Assembly (NCBI GenBank): GCA_023435225.1 | Contig: JAEYRX010000096.1 | Location: 62,001-126,000, forward strand | Length of the DNA: 64,000 nucleotides | DNA from: Bacillota bacterium | GTDB lineage: Bacteria > Bacillota > UBA4882 > UBA8346 | Reading direction: 5' to 3' | Shown: one piece after another, positions 24,772-31,099 of the stretch | Numbering within the stretch: the stretch's first letter is position 1 | Layout of the letters: each line of letters begins with the position of its first letter | Program-made: the position numbers and the translations under genes | The notes under the pieces: model-generated | Seen by the model: only the letters and a program-made list of their open reading frames with translations | Told to the model about the DNA's origin: nothing | The model's database searches: none

Positions 24772-25215
24772 ATGGAAAAGTCAAAGATAGCCGAAGCCAA
24801 GTTTATAGAAGGCTATAATTGCGCCCAAGCGGTATTATTTTCATTCTGTGATGAACTTCAATTTGATAAGGACACGGCCTTGAAACTGGCCTGTGGTTTT
24901 GGGGCCGGCATGGGCCGTAAAGAAGAGGTTTGCGGGGCGGTCACCGGCGGAATCATGGTTATTGGGGTGAAATACGGTAGAGGCGAAAATCAAGACCGGA
25001 GTTATATGGAACAAACATATTTAAAAACCCGGGAATTAATGGAACGGTTTGTAGAAAAACATGGTACTTATATTTGCCGGAGATTACTTAATGGATGTGA
25101 ATTAACCAACCCCGAAGGGCAAAAAGAGTTTAAAGAAAAGGATTTATTAAATCAGGTTTGCCGACATTGTGTTGGTAATGTGGCTGAAATAGTTGAAGAT
25201 ATTATTAAGGAGTGA
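24772..25215 (+). CDS. C_GCAxxG_C_C family protein
   Basis: 147 aa. The family is named for its cysteine pattern, here seen as NCAQAVL (C27), ACGFGAGMG, VCGAVTGG, and later ICRRLL, GCELTN and VCRHCVGN. Members are probable redox or metal-binding proteins of anaerobes with unproved function. It starts 18 bases after hgcB and is probably co-transcribed, so a role in handling thiophilic metals or in electron transfer to the hgc system is possible but unproved. Confidence 0.85.
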   Translation: MEKSKIAEAKFIEGYNCAQAVLFSFCDELQFDKDTALKLACGFGAGMGRKEEVCGAVTGGIMVIGVKYGRGENQDRSYMEQTYLKTRELMERFVEKHGTYICRRLLNGCELTNPEGQKEFKEKDLLNQVCRHCVGNVAEIVEDIIKE

Positions 25216-25220
25216 TTTTT

Positions 25221-25598
25221 ATGAGTTCCGAGTTATTATTATATATTGGGTCAGTTTTAATTATTATTTGGGGAATGGCTCATATTTTTCCAACCAAATC
25301 GATGGCGGATGGATTTGGCGCAATTTCAATGGAAAATCGTAGAATCCTGATAATGGAATGGATATCCGAAGGATTAAGCTTATGTTTTTTAGGACTTTTA
25401 GTTATTTTAGTGACTATTTTAGGAAGCGGCGAAAATATAGTTTCCGTCATTGTTTATAGAGCGGTTGCCGGAATTTTGATAATTATGGCGATATTGACCA
25501 TATTCACCGGAGCAAGAAGTTCAATTATTCCGATTAAAATATGTCCGGTGGTTAAAACGGTTTCCGCGATATTAATTTTTATGGGAAGCCTTTTATAG
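25221..25598 (+). CDS. Four-helix membrane protein of unknown function
   Basis: About 125 aa from ATG 25221; the AAGGAG that overlaps the preceding stop sits 8 bases upstream, so an in-frame GTG at 25212 is not used. Four predicted membrane helices: LLLYIGSVLIIIWGMAHIF, GLSLCFLGLLVILVTIL, VYRAVAGILIIMAILTIF and a final VKTVSAILIFMGSLL. A conserved-looking loop has FPTKSMADGFGAIS. I do not recognise the family. Placement as the fourth gene behind hgcB suggests co-transcription with the mercury-methylation operon. Confidence 0.75.
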   Translation: MSSELLLYIGSVLIIIWGMAHIFPTKSMADGFGAISMENRRILIMEWISEGLSLCFLGLLVILVTILGSGENIVSVIVYRAVAGILIIMAILTIFTGARSSIIPIKICPVVKTVSAILIFMGSLL

Positions 25599-25628
25599 AT
25601 ATAAATATAATGCTGAAGGAGGAAAGTC

Positions 25629-25862
25629 ATGGGATTTGCAGTTATAGGCGATATTCATAGCAATTTTCAAGCGTTGGAATCTGTTTTAAACCGGATTAAA
25701 GAAGATAATGTTGATTTTATTATTTCTACCGGTGATTTGGTCGGTTATGCTCCGTTTCCCAATGAAGTAATTAACTTGATTCGTTCAAACTATATTGTTT
25801 CGATTCAGGGCAACTATGATAAGGCTATCGGAAACAAGGACAGTTTGTGTTTCATTCAATAA
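25629..25862 (+). pseudogene. Truncated metallophosphoesterase (paralogue of 37580-38290)
   Basis: 77 residues that match the first third of the complete gene at 37580: GDIHSNFQALESVL, STGDLVGYAPFPNEVIN and IQGNYDKAIGNK. It then stops, missing the HGSP and CGHTH metal-binding motifs that are present in the full copy. It can therefore not be an active phosphodiesterase. The good ribosome site (GGAGGAAAG) is kept. The two copies flank the arsenic/methyltransferase segment, which suggests duplication and deletion. Confidence 0.8.
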
Positions 25863-25864
25863 AT

Positions 25865-26014
25865 ATGGAAGTTTTAGAGCAGTTTCCGTTTGTTCAAAGT
25901 CTATTAATACAAGAAGTAGCTAAAATTAAAAAAGGTAACGAAGATTTAAACAAGCTTAAGGCATTAAAGGAACAAGGAATTATGTGTGAACGGGGTAGCT
26001 GTTGTAAAAAATAA
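25865..26014 (+). CDS. Small Cys-tailed peptide or 3' gene remnant, 49 aa
   Basis: A frame from ATG 25865 to TAA 26014 encodes a charged helical peptide (MEVLEQFPFVQSLL ... IKKGNEDLNKLKALKEQG) ending in CERGSCCKK, a possible metal-binding tail. The frame is open further upstream through the truncated phosphoesterase, and no ribosome site precedes the ATG. It is therefore more likely the 3' end of a lost gene joined to the truncated metallophosphoesterase by a deletion. Given the tail it may have belonged to the same metal-related set. Confidence 0.4.
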   Translation: MEVLEQFPFVQSLLIQEVAKIKKGNEDLNKLKALKEQGIMCERGSCCKK

Positions 26015-26081
26015 AATTTTTTGGTGTTTATATGAATTAATTCTCATATGTTCATAATAAAATATTAAAGGAAGATTTTTT

Positions 26082-26447
26082 ATGGGATGTTGCGATGGAA
26101 AGAATGAAAAAACGACGAGGATTGTTTATGCTTGTGCCGGATGTTCCGATGTTGGAGAAGTCAGTGATTTGGTGAGCCGGAAAATGCGGCGGGAAGGATA
26201 TGCACAACCGACTGCCAGTTGTCTGGCGGGAATTGGAGCGGGGATTCAAACCCTTATTGAGGCGGCCAAAGGAGTGGAAGAAGTAATTACTATCGACGGC
26301 TGCGGTTTACTTTGTGCTAAAAAAATGGTTGAAAATATTGATATTACTCCAAAAGTTTATGTTTTAACGGAAATGGGTTTGGAGAAGGGGAAGACTAAAA
26401 TAACCGAAGATTTGATTAATGATTTGTATCAGAAGATGGCTGTATAA
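26082..26447 (+). CDS. DGC domain protein, probable zinc/metal-binding
   Basis: 121 aa. The family signature D-G-C is at residues 72-74 (ITIDGCGLLCAKKM), with further cysteines at 3, 4, 18, 21 (YACAGCSDVGEVSD), 47 (SCLAGIG) and 78. DGC proteins are short, predicted metal-binding proteins of anaerobes and archaea without proven reaction. A ribosome site AAAGGAAG lies upstream. It forms a pair with the ferredoxin-like gene 3 bases downstream. Confidence 0.8.
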   Translation: MGCCDGKNEKTTRIVYACAGCSDVGEVSDLVSRKMRREGYAQPTASCLAGIGAGIQTLIEAAKGVEEVITIDGCGLLCAKKMVENIDITPKVYVLTEMGLEKGKTKITEDLINDLYQKMAV

Positions 26448-26450
26448 TCG

Positions 26451-26654
26451 ATGAAACCGTTCTTATATAGTCATAAATGCTATGTTCAAGAGGAGATCTG
26501 TACGGCTATTAAAGTGTGCCCGACTTCCGCAAGTACATTTCATAAGGATGAAACGGAGCCATTAGGCGGAAAGATTATATTTTATATGGATAAATGTATC
26601 GGTTGTGGTCTATGTGCTCAAGAATGTTGCGGAGAAGCAATTGAAATGCGATAA
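26451..26654 (+). CDS. Small ferredoxin-like 4Fe-4S protein
   Basis: 67 aa. The C-terminal cluster motif CIGCGLCAQECC supplies four cysteines. The N-terminal half has HKCYVQEEICTAIKVCPTSAST, in which C-x7-C-x5-CP forms a degenerate second site. It begins 3 bases after the DGC gene stop, so the two are co-translated. It probably delivers electrons to or shares a metal site with the DGC protein (inference). A terminator overlaps its stop. Confidence 0.8.
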   Translation: MKPFLYSHKCYVQEEICTAIKVCPTSASTFHKDETEPLGGKIIFYMDKCIGCGLCAQECCGEAIEMR

Positions 26655-26682
26655 AGAGGGATCAAACATGTCCCTCTTTATT
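26653..26682 (+). terminator. Terminator after the DGC-ferredoxin pair
   Basis: A 9-bp stem AAAGAGGGA/TCCCTCTTT (26653-26661 with 26671-26679), 9-nt loop, followed by a short T/A tract. It separates the hgc side of the island from the ArsR-ArsP run. Confidence 0.75.
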
Positions 26683-26760
26683 AAAATTATTCCCGATAGT
26701 TGAACAATTATTGTATAATTAACATATTAATAATTTATAAAATGTTTAAGGATGATTGTC

Positions 26761-27168
26761 ATGAAAAAGCTGGTTGAAACGGCTGAAGCTATCTTTGATG
26801 AATACCGTCTGCAAATTATTAAGTTATTACAGACTCAGGAGATGTGTGTTTGTGAATTGGCGGCGTTATTAGACTTAAGCTCTTCCCGTATTTCTCAACA
26901 TCTTGCTATTCTCAAGCGAACCAAGATCGTCAAAGAACGGCGGGAAGGGAAATGGATTTATTATTCGTTAATCCCAAAGACAATCGAAGGATTTAATAAA
27001 ACCTGGGTTCAGCTGATGGAGGTACCAATGAACTCGTTACCGGAAATGAAAAATGTCACCAAGCGACTGCATAAAAGAGATTTGGTCGAAGTCCGGGAAG
27101 ATTGTATCACTAAAAAAGTCTCCAATATTCATCAATTAACGAAAGAAGGTACAAATGATGGAAATTAA
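26761..27168 (+). CDS. ArsR-family metal(loid) repressor
   Basis: About 135 aa from ATG 26761 (AAGGA 9 bases upstream; the ATG at 26752 is too close to it). Winged helix with LDLSSSRISQHLAILKRTKIV. The alpha-3 motif EMCVCEL has the C-V-C pair that binds As(III)/Sb(III) in classical ArsR. A C-terminal tail of about 40 residues has one more cysteine (REDCITK). It heads a run with thioredoxin, ArsP, ferredoxin, thioredoxin and CcdA genes, and probably represses it. ACAATTATTGT at 26704-26714 may be part of the operator. Confidence 0.88.
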   Translation: MKKLVETAEAIFDEYRLQIIKLLQTQEMCVCELAALLDLSSSRISQHLAILKRTKIVKERREGKWIYYSLIPKTIEGFNKTWVQLMEVPMNSLPEMKNVTKRLHKRDLVEVREDCITKKVSNIHQLTKEGTNDGN

Positions 27169-27436
27169 AGTATTAGGTCCGGGTTGCGCGAATTGCAACA
27201 AATTGGAAAAAGTAGTGGCGGAAGCTGCTAAAGAATTAGGCCTCAATGATCCGGTACAGAAGGTTTCCGATATACAGGAGATGCTCTCTTATGGGATTAT
27301 GTCAACTCCTGCTTTAGTGATTGATGGAAAAGTAAAATTTTCCGGTCGGGTTCCTTCCAAAGATGAAATCAAAAAATATTTGCAAGGTGAAGCCGGTACT
27401 AGCGATTGTGGTTGTAGCGGCGGTTGCTGTAATTGA
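27155..27436 (+). CDS. Thioredoxin-like small redox protein (MTH895/TM0996 type)
   Basis: 93 aa. A thioredoxin fold with active site GCANC (C11, C14) and the cis-proline region STPALVIDGK, as in the small archaeal/clostridial thioredoxins found beside ArsP permeases. Its C-terminus carries an extra Cys-rich tail (SDCGCSGGCCN), which is not part of the usual fold and may bind thiophilic metal. The start overlaps the arsR stop by 14 bases. Confidence 0.88.
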   Translation: MMEIKVLGPGCANCNKLEKVVAEAAKELGLNDPVQKVSDIQEMLSYGIMSTPALVIDGKVKFSGRVPSKDEIKKYLQGEAGTSDCGCSGGCCN

Positions 27437-27562
27437 TTTATTTACAAATCTAAAAGTCTCAAAGATTTTAAAATTAATGGTGAAAGAACCGACGGCAAGT
27501 TATTTTTTTGGTTTGATCTTTGACCATACCTGATTATGGTTTTAACAAGGAGCGAAAACTTT

Positions 27563-28579
27563 ATGAGTATACTAGGGGCGGTCTTTGAAACGCTTAACAA
27601 CCAACTTTTGAAAATGGAATGGCTATACAACTTAATCCAACTGCTCGTTGAAAAAGGTTTCGGTTTGGATATGAATACGAGAGTTGGCGGCAGTGTTCAT
27701 TTTTTCATATACGATACCTTGAAAATACTTATCTTGCTTTCAGTGCTTATCTTCGGAATTTCTTACATTCAAAGCTATTTCCCACCTGAACGGACCCGGG
27801 CGATCCTCGGTCGGTTTAACGGAATTAGCGCCAATATACTCAGTGCCTTGTTAGGTACTATCACTCCTTTTTGTTCATGTTCATCGATCCCGCTTTTTAT
27901 CGGTTTCACCAGCGCAGGGTTGCCGATTGGGGTAACATTTTCCTTCCTGATTTCTTCACCATTGGTCGATTTGGCATCGGTTCTATTGCTGGCCAGTATT
28001 TTTAACTGGAAGATTGCTATCGCTTATGTGCTGGTTGGAATTATTCTAGCGGTTATTGGAGGGACTCTGATTAGTAAGTTGAGATTGGAAAAATATGTTG
28101 AACCGTTTGTTTTTAATAATAAGATGGCTAATGCCGATTTGCCGGAAATGACCCGGAGAGAACGGATTTCTTTTGCGAAGGAACAAGTGGTGGAGATTAT
28201 TCATAAGGTTTGGTTGTATATTTTGATTGGGGTTGGAATCGGTGCGGCGATTCATAACTGGATACCTGAAAACATTATCGCTGTGATTCTTGGGGTAAAG
28301 AATATCTTCTCAGTGTTGATTGCAACATTGATTGGTATTCCAATGTATGCCGATATCTTTGGAACTTTGCCGATTGCCGAAGCTCTCGTTGCAAAGGGAG
28401 TTGGAATCGGAACAGTATTGGCTTTTATGATGGCAGTAACCGCTTTATCATTACCGTCAATGATTTTGCTTAAGAAGGTTGTCAAAACCAAATTACTGGC
28501 TATTTTTGCGGGAATTGTAACTACAGGTATTATTATCATGGGATATATCTTCAATGTGTTTGGGTTTTGGTTTGTTTAA
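27563..28579 (+). CDS. ArsP-type permease (organoarsenical efflux family)
   Basis: About 338 aa from ATG 27563, chosen over 27536 because AAGGAG lies 11 bases upstream. Eight or so membrane helices. The signature TPFCSCSSIPLF (C104, C106) and SAGLPIGVTFSF are those of the ArsP/DUF318 permeases. ArsP of Campylobacter exports trivalent methylarsenicals. In this context of thioredoxins, ArsR and a mercury-methylating operon, the transported species could be an organometal(loid), but the substrate cannot be read from sequence. Confidence 0.88.
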   Translation: MSILGAVFETLNNQLLKMEWLYNLIQLLVEKGFGLDMNTRVGGSVHFFIYDTLKILILLSVLIFGISYIQSYFPPERTRAILGRFNGISANILSALLGTITPFCSCSSIPLFIGFTSAGLPIGVTFSFLISSPLVDLASVLLLASIFNWKIAIAYVLVGIILAVIGGTLISKLRLEKYVEPFVFNNKMANADLPEMTRRERISFAKEQVVEIIHKVWLYILIGVGIGAAIHNWIPENIIAVILGVKNIFSVLIATLIGIPMYADIFGTLPIAEALVAKGVGIGTVLAFMMAVTALSLPSMILLKKVVKTKLLAIFAGIVTTGIIIMGYIFNVFGFWFV

Positions 28580-28616
28580 GAATTAATTAAATAAATGAGT
28601 CAAGAGGTAAAATGCA

Positions 28617-28880
28617 ATGAGTGTAAAATGGAACGGGATTCCCCGCGAAGAAATACCATGGTATCCGACGATTGATCAAGAAAAGTGTCAAGGTTGCGGG
28701 GTGTGTGTTGATTTCTGCTCCCATGGCACTTATGAAATGGTTACGTCTGCGGGGAAACCAGTTGTAAAAAATCCCTATAATTGCATTGTAGGGTGCAGCG
28801 GTTGCAAACCAGAATGTCCGGTTGAAGCTATCTCGTTTCCGCCTCTTTCAATACTAAAGGATTTTGTTGACAAGAAATAA
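28617..28880 (+). CDS. 4Fe-4S ferredoxin
   Basis: 87 aa. The first motif is CQGCGVCVDFCSHG, with CIVGCSGCKPECP as the second, a slightly unusual C-x3-C-x2-C-x3-C spacing. Ferredoxins of this kind sit next to ArsP and thioredoxin genes in other anaerobes. It likely provides electrons for the reductive thiol step of the neighbouring thioredoxins, which is inference from position. It lies 37 bases after arsP. Confidence 0.85.
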   Translation: MSVKWNGIPREEIPWYPTIDQEKCQGCGVCVDFCSHGTYEMVTSAGKPVVKNPYNCIVGCSGCKPECPVEAISFPPLSILKDFVDKK

Positions 28881-28893
28881 AGGAGGTTATGGT

Positions 28894-29349
28894 ATGGGGA
28901 AAAAATCTATGATAATAAGCTTAATTGTCTTGATTACAATCTTGTTTGGAAGTGGAATTTATTATAGCGCATATATCTTTACTCAAAACTCCGGGCAAGT
29001 TATGGCCGATACGAAACAGGAAACCGGAAAAGTAATTGACGCCAGCAAGAACTTTTTGGAGCCCGGTATAAACAAGCGTTTGATGATCATGGAGTTGGGA
29101 GCTACCACTTGTATTCCCTGTAAAATGATGGTGCCGATTCTCGAAGAGCTGGCCAAAGAGTTACAGGGGAAAGTTGATATCCAGTTTGTAGATGTTTATA
29201 AGAGAGGCGACTTGGCCGAGAAAAACCGAATTTTCGCCATCCCCACCCAAATCTTTTTTGATAAAAACGGAAAGGAGATCTTCCGTCATCAAGGCTTTTA
29301 TCCCAAAGCCGAGATCATGACCAAACTTAAAGAGTTCGGTGTAAAGTAG
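28894..29349 (+). CDS. Membrane-anchored thioredoxin family protein
   Basis: About 151 aa from ATG 28894 (AAAGGAGGT upstream). An N-terminal signal anchor (MIISLIVLITILFGSGIYY) is followed by a thioredoxin domain outside the membrane with active site CIPC (C73, C76) and the cis-Pro segment AIPTQIFFDKNG. It is placed just before a CcdA-like gene, which normally supplies reducing power to extracytoplasmic thioredoxins, so the two probably act as a pair that keeps an external thiol target reduced. Confidence 0.9.
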   Translation: MGKKSMIISLIVLITILFGSGIYYSAYIFTQNSGQVMADTKQETGKVIDASKNFLEPGINKRLMIMELGATTCIPCKMMVPILEELAKELQGKVDIQFVDVYKRGDLAEKNRIFAIPTQIFFDKNGKEIFRHQGFYPKAEIMTKLKEFGVK

Positions 29350-29422
29350 ACGAGATAGACAGCCCAAACCAATTTAAATGTAATGTAATATAAAATTATA
29401 ACTCAAAAGGGAGACTGATTAA

Positions 29423-30124
29423 ATGTTATCTCTTTTAGAATGGCTCACAAAAAGCTTAGAAGCGACTCCAACCTTAGCTATAATTGGTTCTTTCGGTTGG
29501 GGTATTCTTAGCGTTATTCTAAGCCCTTGCCACCTGGTCAGTATCCCTTTGGTCATCGGATTTATCAATGAACAAGGCCGGATTACTCTCGGAAAAGCTT
29601 TCCGGTTATCATTACTATTTGCTCTAGGTATATTAATCACTATTGCTGCGGTTGGGGCGATCACTGCCGGAATGGGCAGGATGTTGGGCGATATTGGAAA
29701 ATGGGGTAATTATTTCGTCGCGATTATCTTCTTTGTGATCGGTCTTTATTTATTGGGACTCATCCAACTATCTTGGGGAGATGGGGCAGTCCAAAATATT
29801 GTCCGTAAAAAAGGCTATCTGGCTGCTTTGATGATGGGCTTGCTATTTGGAATCGCCTTAGGACCATGTACTTTTGCTTATATGGCTCCAATGCTAGGAG
29901 TCGCCTTCCGGGTGGCAGTAACAAACTTACCATATGCAATTATGTTAATGTTGGCCTTCGGATTAGGGCATTGCCTAGTCATCGTACTAGCCGGTACATT
30001 AACGAAGCAGGTCCAACAATATTTAAATTGGACCGAAAAGTGCAAAGGAGCTGACGTACTTCGTAAAGTTTGCGGAGTATTGGTTGTTTTGGCGAGTTTT
30101 TATTTCATTTATACAGCCATTTAA
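29423..30124 (+). CDS. CcdA/DsbD-like thiol electron transporter
   Basis: 233 aa, six membrane helices. The two redox-active cysteines are C36 in LSPCHLV and C149 in LGPCTFAY, as in CcdA. The first motif is followed by HLVSIP, typical of the CcdA subgroup near metal and mercury genes. It moves electrons from cytoplasmic thioredoxin to the membrane-anchored thioredoxin encoded 73 bases upstream. No cytochrome c maturation gene is near, so a role in metal(loid) handling is more likely than cytochrome synthesis. Confidence 0.9.
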   Translation: MLSLLEWLTKSLEATPTLAIIGSFGWGILSVILSPCHLVSIPLVIGFINEQGRITLGKAFRLSLLFALGILITIAAVGAITAGMGRMLGDIGKWGNYFVAIIFFVIGLYLLGLIQLSWGDGAVQNIVRKKGYLAALMMGLLFGIALGPCTFAYMAPMLGVAFRVAVTNLPYAIMLMLAFGLGHCLVIVLAGTLTKQVQQYLNWTEKCKGADVLRKVCGVLVVLASFYFIYTAI

Positions 30125-30387
30125 GTGATCTTGATCATATTGAAGGTTATCTTTTCGGGCGATCTCAGTAATTCGCGGGCTGCCTAATCTCTTTATAAGA
30201 AAATTTTCTCAATATTTTTTTACCTATCCGGCCTTCCTGACCCCTTTGTTTCTTATTAAATTTAATGAGAATAATTAATAGTTATAATGGAATCGACCGT
30301 ATGCCCATAGCATTTCTTTAAATACTTTTCATATTTGCCTGTCGCCTAATATTCCAATCGCATATCATAGTTCCGGAGGTGTTATTC

Positions 30388-30828
30388 ATGATCGATGGAA
30401 CAATGTATTATCAAAATCTACCGTCACGATTGCTTGAATATATTCATGATGAAATGAGTGATTCTTTATATTATCGGGAGTTAGCGAGTCAAGCTCCGAA
30501 TCAGCGTGCTCGTGAATTATATATGGAGTTTTCCAGGGATGAAGCCGAGCATGCGGCCAATTTTCAAGAAGTATATCAGTGTATTACCGGAAGACCACCG
30601 ATGGTTCCCGCTGTTATTCCACCACAAATTCCCCCATATTGCGAAGCGGTGAAAGCACGGATTATGGCTGAAAGCGGTGATTTGGTAAAGTATGGGGAAG
30701 AATCAGCCAATGCCCCGGATCAAATGTTAAAAAATCTTTTTAATGTCACAAGTTTGATTGAAGGCAAGCATGGTTTACGCTTAACCACTTTAATGTGTGG
30801 TGTGGACGATGAAAAAAGAGGTTGTTAG
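30388..30828 (+). CDS. Ferritin-like (rubrerythrin-related) di-iron protein
   Basis: 146 aa from ATG 30388; GGAGG is 8 bases before it. A four-helix bundle with the carboxylate pattern EYIHDEMSDSLYYREL and SRDEAEHAANFQEVY (E-x2-H) in the first half, and EESANAPD with SLIEGKHGLRL in the second. It lacks a rubredoxin domain. Related proteins of spore-formers include CotJC-like and rubrerythrin-like proteins in oxidative stress. Located alone between CcdA and the riboswitch. The 254-bp gap before it shows no feature I can support. Confidence 0.75.
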   Translation: MIDGTMYYQNLPSRLLEYIHDEMSDSLYYRELASQAPNQRARELYMEFSRDEAEHAANFQEVYQCITGRPPMVPAVIPPQIPPYCEAVKARIMAESGDLVKYGEESANAPDQMLKNLFNVTSLIEGKHGLRLTTLMCGVDDEKRGC

Positions 30829-30888
30829 TCTACCAAAACCCCAACTACAGGATATCCCGAAAGGGTCACCGGCACGTGTTTTTTCGGA

Positions 30889-30918
30889 TTGACAAAAAGT
30901 CAATTTCACCCTTATAAT
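30889..30918 (+). promoter_or_regulatory. Promoter of the riboswitch-ATPase transcript
   Basis: TTGACA (30889-30894), 18-bp spacer, TATAAT (30913-30918): full consensus hexamers, expected start near 30925. Confidence 0.85.
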
Positions 30919-30942
30919 GAAAGTATCAATTTCATAAATTTG

Positions 30943-31069
30943 AGCAGGCGAACGCGCGTATTTAAAAAATATGCGATGTTGGGGCTGGGCCGGAGCAGTT
31001 ACCGGCAGCAGGTGAAGATCAACACCTGTGGGACTAATTGAAAAATTAATCCCGCAGGTGTTTTTGTTT
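30943..31069 (+). ncRNA. NiCo-type riboswitch with terminator
   Basis: The leader of the P-type ATPase gene contains the conserved pieces of the NiCo (czcD) RNA: CAGGCGAACGCG, then GGGGCTGGGCCGGAGCAG and ACCGGCAGCAGGTG. The last arm CAGGTG can pair with CACCTG at 31023-31028, and the same CACCTG arm pairs with CAGGTG (31055-31060) in a strong terminator (ACACCTG...CAGGTGT with inner GGGA/TCCC and AATT/AATT pairs, then a T-run). This gives a clear switch: with ligand bound the aptamer helix forms and the terminator is prevented. The class senses Ni2+/Co2+ and perhaps other transition metals. Confidence 0.8.
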
Positions 31070-31099
31070 TCTTTGGAAATCTACTTAAGGAGGTCCATC

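Noticed and set aside
26700..26719. TTGAAC and TATAAT before the ArsR gene as a promoter
   Set aside because: The spacer is only 8 bp; the TATAAT may be a -10 but its -35 was not found.
30255..30290. Possible PerR/Fur box (TTAATGAGAATAATTAATAG) before the ferritin-like gene
   Set aside because: Only a partial match to the 7-1-7 consensus in very AT-rich DNA.
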